Assembly (NCBI RefSeq): GCF_001469865.1 | Contig: NZ_LOPV01000107.1 | Span: 1-34,168, forward strand | Direction of reading: 5' to 3' | Source: Haloferax profundi | GTDB lineage: Archaea; Halobacteriota; Halobacteria; Halobacteriales; Haloferacaceae | DNA: 34,168 nt | In this document: in pieces, positions 1 through 8,203 of the stretch | How the letters are laid out: each line of letters opens with the position of its first letter | How positions within the stretch are numbered: position 1 is the first letter of the stretch | Translations under genes and position numbers: made by a program | The notes under the pieces: generated by a model | What the model was told of the DNA's origin: nothing | What the model saw: only the letters and a program-made list of their open reading frames with translations | The model's database searches: none

Positions 1-240
1 AACGTCTGTGACGCCGGGTGCGTGCAAGACGAGTCGTGCAACCGCTTCGACTACTGTCCGAAGACCGGTGCCGACGTGGCGAAGGCGGAGACGGACCGCT
101 GGGAACGCGTCTTCTGGCAGGAGATGAAAGACCGCGGCGTCTTCCTCACCGCGAACCAGTTCGAGTCGCAGTTCGTCTCGTACGCCCACACGGACGAAGA
201 TATCGAAGAGACACTCGAAGCGTACAAAGAGGCGCTCTGA
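1..240 (+). CDS. hemL: Glutamate-1-semialdehyde 2,1-aminomutase, C-terminal part
   Basis: This is the last 79 codons of a gene that begins outside the window. HemL is the PLP-dependent enzyme that converts glutamate-1-semialdehyde to 5-aminolevulinate, the first committed tetrapyrrole precursor. The assignment rests on the C-terminal pattern 'GVFLTANQFESQFVSYAHT' followed by 'DEDIEETLEAYKEAL', which matches the family signature in which a Gly-Val-[FY]-[LF] strand, the Gln-Phe-Glu segment and Ala-His-Thr precede a final helix. The location just upstream of hemC, cobA and hemD supports it. The reading frame is open to the window edge and stops at TGA 238-240. The catalytic lysine region lies outside the window, so activity cannot be judged here. 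Confidence 0.88.
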   Translation, partial: NVCDAGCVQDESCNRFDYCPKTGADVAKAETDRWERVFWQEMKDRGVFLTANQFESQFVSYAHTDEDIEETLEAYKEAL

Positions 241-263
241 CGCGGACAGCGACGCGGTCTGCC

Positions 264-280
264 GAATAATATTTCGTTAA
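264..280. terminator. AT-rich segment between convergent genes
   Basis: The 62-base gap between the end of hemL and the end of the convergent membrane-protein gene contains an AT-rich stretch (AATAATATTTCGTTAA) in otherwise GC-rich DNA. Haloarchaeal terminators are usually T-rich tracts without an obligatory hairpin, so this is a reasonable shared termination zone. No hairpin was found. Confidence 0.3.
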
Positions 281-302
281 CGCTACAGTTCGAAGTTCGG
301 AT

Positions 303-692
303 TCAGTCCACTCGGAGCCTCGCCTCCGCCGCGCGCCAGAGTGGTGGGTAGGCGAGTCCGACGCCCAGACCGACGCCGACGCCCCACGCGACGACGATGC
401 CGACGGCGTTCCCGTCCATCTCGAAGAACACGAGCGCCGTGACGAAGACGACCGTCGTGACGAGGCCGACGAGCCATACCCGAACGACGAGGCGGAGGCG
501 AAGCGGGCGAACCCACGTCAAGGCTGCCCCTGCCACACCGGCGAGAACGTAGCCGAGCCATCCCGGTGCGTCGTAGCCGAGGATGGGAAGGAGCACGTCG
601 AGTGGCCCGAACAGCGGGAGCAACCCGAAAAAGAGGAGCGCGACGACCACGAAGTCGCCGACCTGTTGGCCGACGGAATCGAGAGAGGGCAT
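303..692 (-). CDS. Small multi-pass membrane protein of unknown function
   Basis: A 129-residue protein with about four hydrophobic segments, at roughly residues 12-38, 42-58, 70-87 and 96-115. The last is a Gly/Val-rich helix ('AWGVGVGLGVGLAYPP'). I recognise no catalytic motif and no named family. It lies convergent to hemL and divergent from hemC, sharing a 115-base intergenic region with hemC. High GC at third codon positions and a compact hydrophobic pattern support real coding, unlike the longer overlapping open frame in another register. The start is the ATG at 692-690, which directly precedes the 'PSLDSVGQQ' amphipathic N-terminus. It may be a haloarchaeal integral-membrane protein tied to the heme locus only by position. 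Confidence 0.7.
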   Translation of the reverse strand: MPSLDSVGQQVGDFVVVALLFFGLLPLFGPLDVLLPILGYDAPGWLGYVLAGVAGAALTWVRPLRLRLVVRVWLVGLVTTVVFVTALVFFEMDGNAVGIVVAWGVGVGLGVGLAYPPLWRAAEARLRVD

Positions 693-807
693 TGCGGGAA
701 TCGTAGTGCGGGCCGAGTATGCGTCTTTCCCCTGCGTGGTGCGTCAGGACCCGACACGACGGCGACGAACTGGAGGGCTTTTCAACGCGGACGCCAGACA
801 ACAGCGT

Positions 808-1905
808 ATGACTACACGGACGCTGCGACTGGCGACGCGGGGGTCGGCGCTCGCTCGCGCACAGGCTTCGAGCGTACAGGAGGCGCTCGGAAGCCGACGA
901 CTCGACGTCGAACTCGTCGAAGTCGAGACCGAGGGAGACCGGATTCAGGACGAACTCATCCACCGACTGGGCAAGACGGGTGCGTTCGTCCGCGCACTCG
1001 ACGAACGCGTTCTCGACGGCGACGTCGACGCGGCGGTCCACTCGATGAAAGACATGCCGACCGAGAAGCCCAACGACCTCGTCGTCGCGGGCGTTCCCGA
1101 GCGTGCACCCGCGGGCGACGTCCTCGTGACCCCCGACGGGAAGGACATCGACGAACTCCCCGAAGGCGCAGTCGTCGGCACCTCGTCGCTCCGCCGGCAG
1201 GCCCAACTCCAGAACTACCGCGAGGACCTCGAAGTCGCGGCACTCCGCGGCAACGTCGACACGCGCGTCGAGAAGTTGCTGGCGACGAGTCTCCAGCGTG
1301 AACACGAAGCGCGCATCGACGACGACGAAGAACGGAAAGGCAAGCACGGGAAGACCGACCACGAAAGCGAGTTCGACCAGCGACCCGACGAGTGGTTCGA
1401 CAGCCTCAGCGAACTCGAACGACAGGCGATGAGTCGAAAAGTCGAGACGGAGTACGACGCCATCGTCCTCGCGGAAGCGGGCCTCAAGCGCAGTGGCCTC
1501 GCCGACAAGGTCGAGTACCAGCGTCTCGAGCGAACGTCGTTCGTCCCCGCGCCCGGGCAGGGAGCCATCGCGGTGACGGCCTCGGACCCGGAGATTATCG
1601 ACCTCGTCCACGACAAACTCGACCACCCACGGACCCGCGTCGAGACCACCGTCGAGCGGACCATCCTCGCCGAACTCGGCGGCGGGTGTATCGCGCCGGT
1701 CGGCGTCCACGCCCTCCTGCAGGGCGAACACGTCCACGTGGACGTGCAGGTGCTCGCAACCGACGGGTCGGAAGCCATCAAGACGTCCCGCAACCTGCCG
1801 GTCGGCAACCACGCGAACGCCGCCCGTGACTTCGCGGCGGACCTGCGCGAACGCGGTGCCGGCCAACTGGTCGAAGCCGCCAGAAAGGAAGCTGAGGAGG
1901 AGTAA
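808..1905 (+). CDS. hemC: Hydroxymethylbilane synthase (porphobilinogen deaminase)
   Basis: HemC condenses four porphobilinogens to hydroxymethylbilane on a covalently bound dipyrromethane cofactor. The 365-residue protein opens with 'RLATRGSALARAQA', carries the catalytic-Asp region 'HSMKDMP' (about residues 78-84), the substrate-binding 'GTSSLRRQAQL' and 'LRGNVDTRVEKL', 'VPAPGQGAIAV', and the cofactor cysteine in 'GGGCIAPVGVHA' (Cys294). Bacterial homologues are usually near 310 residues. The excess comes mostly from a charged insertion at about residues 164-212 between the 'RVEKL' helix and 'YDAIVLAEAGLKR'. The start is the ATG at 808, because the family's N-terminal strand begins there, although the frame stays open upstream. 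The stop is followed one base later by the cobA start, so the genes are co-transcribed. A TATA-like GCTTTTCAAC lies about 30 bases upstream. Confidence 0.95.
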   Translation: MTTRTLRLATRGSALARAQASSVQEALGSRRLDVELVEVETEGDRIQDELIHRLGKTGAFVRALDERVLDGDVDAAVHSMKDMPTEKPNDLVVAGVPERAPAGDVLVTPDGKDIDELPEGAVVGTSSLRRQAQLQNYREDLEVAALRGNVDTRVEKLLATSLQREHEARIDDDEERKGKHGKTDHESEFDQRPDEWFDSLSELERQAMSRKVETEYDAIVLAEAGLKRSGLADKVEYQRLERTSFVPAPGQGAIAVTASDPEIIDLVHDKLDHPRTRVETTVERTILAELGGGCIAPVGVHALLQGEHVHVDVQVLATDGSEAIKTSRNLPVGNHANAARDFAADLRERGAGQLVEAARKEAEEE

Positions 1906-1906
1906 G

Positions 1907-2785
1907 ATGGCAGGTGCGGACGAGCAGACCGGCGCTGATTCCGAAGCAGCAGACGCCGATTCTGTCGGTGTCGTCCACCTCGTCGGCAGCGGTCCGGGCG
2001 ACCCGGAACTGCTCACGATGAAGGCCGCGCGCCTCATCGACGAAGCGGACGTGGTCCTCCACGACAAACTCCCCGGCCCGGAGATTCTCGGGATGATTCC
2101 GCCGGAGAAGCGCGAAGACGTGGGAAAGCGCGCCGGCGGCGAGTGGACGCCGCAGGAGTACACGAACGCGCGGATGGTCGAACTCGCCCGCGAGGGCAAC
2201 GAAGTCGTCCGACTGAAAGGCGGCGACCCGTTCGTCTTCGGGCGCGGCGGCGAGGAGATGGAACACCTCGCCGAGAACGGCATCCCGTTCGATATCGTGC
2301 CGGGCATCACCTCTGCCGTCGCGGGACCGGGGTCGGCGGGCATCCCCGTCACCCACCGCGACTACGTCTCGTCCGTCTCGTTCGTCACTGGCCACGAAGA
2401 CCCGACGAAAGAGGAGTCGGCAATCGACTGGCACGCACTCGCCGCGACGGGCGGGACACTCGTCGTCCTCATGGGCGTCGGCAAACTGCCGCTGTACACC
2501 GCAGAACTCCGTGACGCCGGCATGGACGGCGACACGCCCGTCGCCCTCATCGAACGCGCGACGTGGCCCGAGATGCGCGTCGCAACCGGCACTCTCGACA
2601 CCATCGTCGAGGCACGCGACGAGGCCGACATCGAACCGCCGGCAATCACCGTCATCGGCGAGGTTGCGGCGACGCGTGACCGCGTCAAGTCGTTCCTGCG
2701 CGGCGGCGGTATCGACGCACTGGCCAACGCTGCATCGACCGACGACGTGAAGGAGAGCGGCGACGAGGAGGCAGACGACGAATGA
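1907..2785 (+). CDS. cobA: Uroporphyrinogen-III C-methyltransferase (SUMT)
   Basis: SUMT uses two S-adenosylmethionine molecules to methylate uroporphyrinogen III at C2 and C7, giving precorrin-2. That is the branch point to siroheme, cobalamin and, in archaea, heme by the siroheme-dependent route. The 292-residue protein has the SUMT signatures: the Gly-rich 'LVGSGPGDPELLTMKA' (about residues 25-40), 'ADVVLHDKL', 'VVRLKGGDPFVFGRGGEE' (about 98-115), 'PGITSAVAGPGSAGIPVTHR' and 'VVLMGVGKL'. An acidic N-terminal tail of about 20 residues and an acidic C-terminal tail are typical halophilic additions. The ATG at 1907 follows the hemC stop by one base. The end overlaps hemD by four bases (ATGA), so the three genes form one operon. 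Confidence 0.95.
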   Translation: MAGADEQTGADSEAADADSVGVVHLVGSGPGDPELLTMKAARLIDEADVVLHDKLPGPEILGMIPPEKREDVGKRAGGEWTPQEYTNARMVELAREGNEVVRLKGGDPFVFGRGGEEMEHLAENGIPFDIVPGITSAVAGPGSAGIPVTHRDYVSSVSFVTGHEDPTKEESAIDWHALAATGGTLVVLMGVGKLPLYTAELRDAGMDGDTPVALIERATWPEMRVATGTLDTIVEARDEADIEPPAITVIGEVAATRDRVKSFLRGGGIDALANAASTDDVKESGDEEADDE

Positions 2786-3525
2786 GCCACCAGGTTCGCG
2801 CCGCCGTCTTCCGCCCAGACGACGACCGTATCGACGCGGCAGTCGAACTGCTGGAGTCGCTCGGTGCGACACCCGTCGCCGACCCGATGCTCGCGGTCGA
2901 ACCGACCGACGCCACGCCCGAACCCGCCGAGTACGTCGTCCTCACGAGCAAGACTGGTGTCGAACTGCTCGCAGAGGCCGGGTGGGACCCGGGCGACGCA
3001 GTCCTCTGTTGTATCGGGCCCGCCACCGCCGACGCCGCCCGTGAGGCCGGGTGGACCGTCGACCGTGTACCCGAGGAGTACACCTCCGCTGGACTGGTCG
3101 AACACCTCGCGCCCGACGTGGCAGGCGAGACGGTCGAAGTCGCCCGGAGCGACCACGGGAGTCAGGTTCTCCTCGATGGCCTGCGCGACGCCGGTGCCGA
3201 CGTTCACGAAACCGTCCTCTACCGCCTCGTCCGCCCGGAAGGGGCCGGGAAGTCGGCCGTCATGGCCGCCGACGGTGACCTCGAAGCGGCCCTGTTCACC
3301 TCGTCGCTCACGGTCCAACACTTCCTCGACGCCGCCGACGAGCGTGGCATCCGCGAGGACGCAATCGCTGGCCTGAACGCGGCCATCGTGGGCGCAATCG
3401 GTGCCCCGACACGGGAGACGGCCGAATCGCTCGGTATCGACGTCGACGTGGTTCCGAGCGAGGCGACGTTCGAAGCACTCGCGTGCGACGTCGTGGAGAC
3501 GGCGGCACCGACGTATCACGAGTGA
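2782..3525 (+). CDS. hemD: Uroporphyrinogen-III synthase
   Basis: HemD closes and inverts the D ring of hydroxymethylbilane to form uroporphyrinogen III, linking HemC and SUMT. Sequence conservation in this family is poor, but the 247-residue two-lobed pattern is present: 'VRAAVFRPDDDRIDAAVELL' at the start, 'YVVLTSKTGVELL' (about residues 51-63), 'CIGPATADAARE', 'ETVLYRLVRPEG' in the linker between lobes, 'ALFTSSLTVQHFLDAA' and 'VGAIGAPTRETAESLGI' in the second half. The ATG start overlaps the cobA stop as ATGA. The 3' end overlaps the GTG of the next gene as GTGA. Location and domain pattern together make the call secure. Confidence 0.93.
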   Translation: MSHQVRAAVFRPDDDRIDAAVELLESLGATPVADPMLAVEPTDATPEPAEYVVLTSKTGVELLAEAGWDPGDAVLCCIGPATADAAREAGWTVDRVPEEYTSAGLVEHLAPDVAGETVEVARSDHGSQVLLDGLRDAGADVHETVLYRLVRPEGAGKSAVMAADGDLEAALFTSSLTVQHFLDAADERGIREDAIAGLNAAIVGAIGAPTRETAESLGIDVDVVPSEATFEALACDVVETAAPTYHE

Positions 3526-4733
3526 CGGGGACGCGCCGCCGCGACTCGGGTGCGACACGTGCGTCGGCAACCGAGGGGTCGTGGCGCGCCGTCGCAACCG
3601 TCGCCGGGTGGCAGACGGCGGCCAGTCTCTGTTACTACACCATCTTCGCCGCGACGGGGTTCGTCCGCGAGGCGTTCTCGCTGTCCGAATCGCTCGTCGG
3701 CGTCTTTCTCACGGCAGGGTTGCTCGGCTACACGCTCTTCTTGTTCCCGAGCGGTGCGGCAGTCGATGGCTACGGCGAAAAACCGGTGATGGTCGTCGGC
3801 CTCCTCGCACTCGCTGTCGCCCTCGTCGGCGTCTCGTTCGCGCCGTCGTACGCGCTCTTGTTGGGGACCGCCGGCCTCCTCGGCGCGGCCTACTCGACGG
3901 CGATGCCCGCGTCGAATCGCGGCATCGTCGACGCCGCACCCGCCGGGAGCAAGAACCTCGCGATGGGGCTGAAACAGGTCGGAGTCACCGTCGGAAGCGG
4001 TGCTTCGTCGCTCATCATCACCGGCATCGCCGTCGTCGCGGCGTGGCAAGTCGGGTTTTGGCTCATCGCCGTCGTCGCCTTCGGGTACGCACTCCTCTTC
4101 GCCGCCCGCTACCGCGGGAGTCCCGGAACGGGGCGTCTCGAACGCCCGCGACTCGCAGGATTGGGCGACAACCGGGCCTACGTCGCCCTCGTCGCCGCCG
4201 CGTTGTTCATCGGCGCGTCCATCTTCTCGATGCTCGGCTACACCGTCCTCTACGTGCAGGACGTCGTCGGGACGGGACCAGCACTCGCGGGTGGCGTCCT
4301 CGCGGCGACACAGGTGACGGGAAGCATCGGCCGAATCGGAGCAGGGAGTCTCGCCGACCGACTCGGCGGGGCGCGCGGCGCGGCGACTGTCGCACTCGTC
4401 CAACTCGCAGGTGCAGTCGTCCTCTTCGGCCTCCTCGCGTGGTCGGGCGGGTCGCTCGTCCTCACCACCCTCGTGTTCGTCGCCCTCGGCCTCACTATCC
4501 ACGGGTCGACGGGCGTGTTCTACTCCTGTCTGAGCGGCGTCGTCGACGACGACGATATCGGCGCGGCGACTGCCGGCGGACAGACCGCGCTCAACACTGG
4601 TGGACTGCTCGCGCCACCGTTGTTCGGCATCGTGGTCGAGTCGATTGGCTACGCGGCCGGGTGGGCGTTCGTCGCGGTGTCTACCGTGGCGGCGGCGAGT
4701 CTGCTGTTCGTCGTCACGCGACGTCTTCGGTGA
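3522..4733 (+). CDS. Major facilitator superfamily transporter
   Basis: A 403-residue protein with twelve predicted membrane helices and an MFS layout. Two six-helix halves are separated by a loop near residues 195-215. There is an 'A-motif'-like 'GAAVDGYGEKPVMVVG' between helices 2 and 3 and its counterpart 'GSLADRLGGARGAATV' in the second half. The start was taken as GTG 3522, because it overlaps the hemD stop as GTGA in the same style as the upstream genes. An earlier in-frame GTG at 3483 would bury 13 more codons in hemD. The coupling to hemD raises the possibility of transport of a tetrapyrrole-related compound, but the substrate cannot be read from the sequence. Confidence 0.88.
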   Translation: MTGTRRRDSGATRASATEGSWRAVATVAGWQTAASLCYYTIFAATGFVREAFSLSESLVGVFLTAGLLGYTLFLFPSGAAVDGYGEKPVMVVGLLALAVALVGVSFAPSYALLLGTAGLLGAAYSTAMPASNRGIVDAAPAGSKNLAMGLKQVGVTVGSGASSLIITGIAVVAAWQVGFWLIAVVAFGYALLFAARYRGSPGTGRLERPRLAGLGDNRAYVALVAAALFIGASIFSMLGYTVLYVQDVVGTGPALAGGVLAATQVTGSIGRIGAGSLADRLGGARGAATVALVQLAGAVVLFGLLAWSGGSLVLTTLVFVALGLTIHGSTGVFYSCLSGVVDDDDIGAATAGGQTALNTGGLLAPPLFGIVVESIGYAAGWAFVAVSTVAAASLLFVVTRRLR

Positions 4734-4810
4734 CGCGACTCGCAGCGACTCCCGACGACTGTCACATGTGAACCCCCAGACTATTCTCACTCGTCTGCGC
4801 ACTGTGTGTC

Positions 4811-5542
4811 ATGTTACGATACGACACTCGCGGCGACGCCAGTTGGCTGACGCTCGACCGACCCGAGAAGATGAACGCCCTCCACCTCGACGGGTGGCAG
4901 GAACTCCGTGACGGCCTCGACCGGGCGGCAGAAGAGTCGCGGGTCGCGGTCCTCACGGGTGTCGAAGACGTGTTCTGCGCTGGCGACGATATCGCCCTCA
5001 TCGAAGAAGCCGAAACAGCAGACGACGTGGAGGAACTGACCGACTGCCTCTACGACGTGCTGTTCGGCATCGAGTCGCTGGATATCCCCGTCGTCGCCGC
5101 GGTCAACGGCCTCGCCTACGGCGGCGGGTGTGAACTCGTCGCCGCGTGTGACCTCGCCGTCGCCGTTCCGGACGCCACGTTCGCGCTCCCCGAGACGACA
5201 ATCGGCGCGTACCCTCCCTATGCGGTCGAACGCGTGGCCGAAACCGTCGGCAAGAAACGACTCATGGAACTCGCGCTGACCGGCGACCCAATCGACGCGG
5301 ACCGGGCGGCCGAGTGGGGACTCGTGAACCGTGTCGTCTCGGACGACAAACTAGACGCGACGGTCGGTGAGTTCGTCGACTCCATCGCCACGTCGCCGCG
5401 GCGTTCGACTCGACTGGCGAAACAGCACGCAGCAGTCGGGGCGGCAAATCCGGGCACCCGTGAGCGCATTCGCGGTGCCTTCCAAGAGATTCGTACCGAC
5501 GACGAGTGCCGGGCGGCCACGAAACGGTTCTTCGAACGATAA
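4811..5542 (+). CDS. Enoyl-CoA hydratase/isomerase (crotonase) family protein
   Basis: A 243-residue crotonase-fold protein. Visible motifs are 'LDRPEKMNALH' near the N-terminus, 'DVFCAGDDI' and 'PVVAAVNGLAYGGGCELVAA' (oxyanion hole). Both catalytic-type glutamates of hydratases are present, Glu108 in 'GGGCELV' and Glu128 in 'FALPETTIG'. The segment after Glu128 reads 'AYPPYAVERV' instead of the usual Pro-Gly-x-Gly-Gly-Thr-Gln, so the substrate may differ from classical short-chain enoyl-CoA. The family includes hydratases, isomerases, dehydratases and thioesterases, and I cannot choose among them. A TATA-like ACTATTCT about 30 bases upstream suggests a nearly leaderless transcript. No fatty-acid genes adjoin it. 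Confidence 0.87.
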   Translation: MLRYDTRGDASWLTLDRPEKMNALHLDGWQELRDGLDRAAEESRVAVLTGVEDVFCAGDDIALIEEAETADDVEELTDCLYDVLFGIESLDIPVVAAVNGLAYGGGCELVAACDLAVAVPDATFALPETTIGAYPPYAVERVAETVGKKRLMELALTGDPIDADRAAEWGLVNRVVSDDKLDATVGEFVDSIATSPRRSTRLAKQHAAVGAANPGTRERIRGAFQEIRTDDECRAATKRFFER

Positions 5543-5698
5543 CCGACGGCACGGTACTCGGCACAGACCCGACTCTCCCGACGAAGGTTTTTGTACGAAC
5601 ACGGGACCACTGCCACACATCGTGACCGCCAGTCGAATCGAGACGTTCCTCGCCGAACTGCCAGCGTTTATGCCGATGACGACGCGAGTACCCAACAG

Positions 5699-7117
5699 AT
5701 GGAAGGCCCCGTCCCCGACCTGACCGAGCACGCCGCGGCGTGCGCTGACCACCTCCGCGACGCCGACCGGGTACTCCTCGCGTCGCACATCGACGCCGAC
5801 GGGTTGACCAGCGCTGGCATCGCCTCGACAGCGCTCGAACGCGCCGAGATTCCGTTCGAGACGGTGTTCTGTCGCCAACTCGACGAGCGAGCCATCGCCG
5901 ACATCGCGGCGACCGACTACGACACCGTCCTCTTTACCGACTTCGGCAGCGGGCAACTCGACATCATCGCCGAACACGAAGCGGCGGGCGACTTCCACCC
6001 AGTCATCGCCGACCACCACCAGCCCGCAGACGGAGTCGAGACCGAACACCACCTCAACCCGCTTCGCTTCGGCCTCGACGGGGCCACCGAACTCTCTGGG
6101 GCGGGTGCGAGTTACGTCCTCGCGCGCGCACTCGAACCCGACGGTGGCGACAACCGTGACCTCGCCGCCCTCGCCGTCGTCGGCGCAGTCGGCGACATGC
6201 AGGATACCAACGGGACACTCACCGGTGCCAACGAGGGCATCGTCGAGGAAGGTGTCGCCGCCGGTGTGGTCGAAGAGGGCACCGACCTCCGAATCTACGG
6301 CCGACAGACGCGCGCACTCCCGAAACTCCTCCAGTACGCGACGGACGTGCGTATCCCCGGCATCTCGAACAACGAAGCGGGAGCAATCGAGTTCCTGACC
6401 GAACTCGACGTGCCCTGCCGCGACGACGACGGCGAGTGGAAGCGCTGGGTCGACCTGACGGGTGACCAGCGCCAGACGCTCGCCAGTGCGCTGATTCGTC
6501 GGGCCATCGCCAGCGGTGTGCCGGCCAGACGAATCGACGACCTCGTGGGGACGACGTACGTCCTCTCAGAAGAACAGGAGGGGACCGAACTCCGCGACGT
6601 GAGCGAGTTCTCGACGCTGTTGAACGCGACGGCCCGCTACGACCGCGGCGACGTCGGTCTCGCTGTCTGTCTCGGTGACCGTGACCGTGCGCTCGACAGG
6701 GCGCGGGGACTCCTCCGCAATCACCGCAAGAACCTCTCGAACGGCCTCCAGTGGGTGAAAGAACACGGCTTGACCGTCGAGGAGAACCTTCAGTGGTTCG
6801 ACGCCGGTGACGAGATTCGCGAGACAATCGTCGGCATCGTTGCCGGGATGGCCGTCGGCACCGACGCGACGCGGAACGGGATTCCCGTGTTGGCCTTCGC
6901 CGAGAACGAAGACGGCGACGTGAAAGTCTCCTCGCGCGGGTCGTACGTGATGGTCAGGAACGGACTGGACCTCTCTGTCGTCATGCGCGAGGCGTCCCGA
7001 GCAGTCGGCGGCGACGGCGGCGGGCACAACGTCGCGGCGGGTGCGACGATTCCGAACGGGACCGTAGAGGAGTTCATCGCCGAGGCAGACCGCATCGTCG
7101 GCGAGCAGTTGGCGTAA
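5699..7117 (+). CDS. RecJ-like DHH/DHHA1 phosphoesterase (single-strand nuclease family)
   Basis: A 472-residue protein of the DHH superfamily. The catalytic metal-binding motifs are 'SHIDADGLTSA' (His30, Asp32, Asp34), 'FTDFGSG' (Asp81) and 'IADHHQPAD' (Asp105-His106-His107). The C-terminal DHHA1 motif 'GGDGGGHNVAAGATIP' is near residues 440-455. Archaeal members include RecJ-like nucleases, among them the GINS-associated nuclease of the CMG helicase, as well as RNA exonucleases. Haloarchaea carry several paralogues and the exact role of this one is not evident. The ATG at 5699 was chosen because the homologous N-terminus starts just before 'ACADHLRDADRVLLASH' and a TATA-like GTTTAT lies about 30 bases upstream. 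Its end is only 3 bases from the end of the convergent PPK2 gene. Confidence 0.88.
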   Translation: MEGPVPDLTEHAAACADHLRDADRVLLASHIDADGLTSAGIASTALERAEIPFETVFCRQLDERAIADIAATDYDTVLFTDFGSGQLDIIAEHEAAGDFHPVIADHHQPADGVETEHHLNPLRFGLDGATELSGAGASYVLARALEPDGGDNRDLAALAVVGAVGDMQDTNGTLTGANEGIVEEGVAAGVVEEGTDLRIYGRQTRALPKLLQYATDVRIPGISNNEAGAIEFLTELDVPCRDDDGEWKRWVDLTGDQRQTLASALIRRAIASGVPARRIDDLVGTTYVLSEEQEGTELRDVSEFSTLLNATARYDRGDVGLAVCLGDRDRALDRARGLLRNHRKNLSNGLQWVKEHGLTVEENLQWFDAGDEIRETIVGIVAGMAVGTDATRNGIPVLAFAENEDGDVKVSSRGSYVMVRNGLDLSVVMREASRAVGGDGGGHNVAAGATIPNGTVEEFIAEADRIVGEQLA

Positions 7118-7120
7118 GCC

Positions 7121-7960
7121 TCACTCGTCGTCGACCGGATTCGACCCAAACTTCGCGGGCACCCAGTTCTGGTCGTCGATGGGCGGACGGTCGTAGTCGG
7201 CGTTCTGTCGCGGCGGGAGTTCGATGGGGTCGGGCGTCAGGTCTTCGTACGGAATCTGGTCCAGTAGGTGCGAGATACAGTTCAATCGTGCGTGGCGTTT
7301 CACGTCGGCGTGGACGACGTTCCACGGGGCCTCTTCGATGTCCGTGTGTTCGAACATCGCGTCTTTCGCCTTCGAGTACTCGACCCACTGCGAGCGTGCT
7401 TCGAGGTCCATCGGACTCAGTTTCCAGCGACGCTTCGGGTCCTCGTTGCGCTTCTGGAAGCGGCGTTCTTGCTCCTCGTCGCTGATGGAGAACCAGTACT
7501 TGATGAGGATGATGCCGGACCGGACGAGCATTCGCTCGAACTCGGGGGCGGTTCGGAGGAACTCTTCGTACTCCTCGTCGGTGCAAAAGCCCATCACCCG
7601 TTCCACGCCGGCGCGGTTGTACCAACTCCGGTCGAACAGCACCATCTCGCCCTCTGTGGGGAGTTGTTCGACGTAGCGCTGGAAGTACCACTGGCCTTGC
7701 TCGCGCTCTGTGGGTTTCCCAAGCGCGACGACGCGGGCGACCCGCGGGTTGAGTCGGCGGGTGATGCGCTTGATGACACCACCTTTTCCTGCGGCGTCCC
7801 GTCCCTCGAAGACGACGCAGACTCGCAGGTTCTCTTCTTTGATCCAGTACTGGAGTTTGACCAGTTCCTCTTGCAACTGGTTCAACTCGCGTTTGTACTG
7901 TTTCTTCTTCAGAACCCCCTTCTTGTTGTAGCGGTCCGCGTCACTCGGCATGCCCAACAT
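7121..7960 (-). CDS. ppk2: Polyphosphate kinase 2 family protein
   Basis: PPK2 enzymes transfer phosphate between polyphosphate and nucleoside di- or monophosphates. The 279-residue protein has a Walker A-like loop 'GRDAAGKGG' (residues 53-61), the PPK2 signature 'FDRSWYNRAGVERVMGF' (from Asp110), 'ARVVALGKPTEREQGQWYFQ' and 'RRWKLSPMDLEARSQW', followed by a basic-aromatic C-terminal domain. The start at 7960 was preferred because GAGG lies five bases before it. Another ATG sits nine bases downstream, and the frame is open further upstream with non-homologous sequence. The start codon lies inside a 10-bp palindrome, AACATATGTT. A TATA-like GCTATATCG is about 85 bases upstream, giving a leadered mRNA if used. 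Polyphosphate and nucleotide recycling under phosphate or energy stress is the likely role. Confidence 0.93.
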   Translation of the reverse strand: MLGMPSDADRYNKKGVLKKKQYKRELNQLQEELVKLQYWIKEENLRVCVVFEGRDAAGKGGVIKRITRRLNPRVARVVALGKPTEREQGQWYFQRYVEQLPTEGEMVLFDRSWYNRAGVERVMGFCTDEEYEEFLRTAPEFERMLVRSGIILIKYWFSISDEEQERRFQKRNEDPKRRWKLSPMDLEARSQWVEYSKAKDAMFEHTDIEEAPWNVVHADVKRHARLNCISHLLDQIPYEDLTPDPIELPPRQNADYDRPPIDDQNWVPAKFGSNPVDDE

Positions 7961-8144
7961 ATGTTCCTCGAGAACAAATACCACGTGGGCGAACGGGTTC
8001 GACACGAGCAGCAGGAATCGTTCGACGCACCCATTTCGATTCGATATAGCAACATACAGTTTACAATGGCGTCCGCCTGAATTTCCTGCGTCGTTCTCGT
8101 GTGTCCGAACCAGTCCGTGACAGACGGAAATCCACGAAATCCTC

Positions 8145-8152
8145 ATATCATA
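8145..8152 (+). promoter_or_regulatory. TATA box for the 73-residue protein gene
   Basis: ATATCATA stands out in GC-rich DNA. Archaeal initiation normally falls about 25 bases downstream, which puts the predicted mRNA 5' end near 8172-8178, at the foot of the hairpin annotated next. Confidence 0.5.
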
Positions 8153-8172
8153 TGCTCGTGTATCACACGGTA

Positions 8173-8189
8173 CCGGCCGTCACGGCCGG
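8173..8189 (+). other. Perfect hairpin at the predicted mRNA 5' end
   Basis: CCGGCCG-TCA-CGGCCGG is a perfect 7-bp all-GC stem with a three-base loop. It is followed directly by a purine-rich GAGAGGGG and, 14 bases after the stem, by the ATG at 8204. It could stabilise the 5' end, control ribosome access, or be an operator at the initiation site. Transcription start is inferred from the TATA box only. Confidence 0.5.
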
Positions 8190-8203
8190 AGAGGGGCAAG
8201 ACG

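Noticed and set aside
283-2352. A 689-codon minus-strand open frame across the membrane-protein gene, hemC and cobA
   Set aside because: It is the antisense shadow of hemC and cobA. The translation is Arg/Ser/Pro-rich without motifs, a known effect of high-GC coding DNA.
5622-5723. A GTG-started 33-codon frame upstream of the DHH gene with a T-rich element (GTTTTTGT) about 30 bases before it
   Set aside because: The position would suit a leaderless small gene, but it runs into the DHH coding region in another frame, has no repeats or conserved features I can see, and the DHH gene has its own TATA-like element in it.
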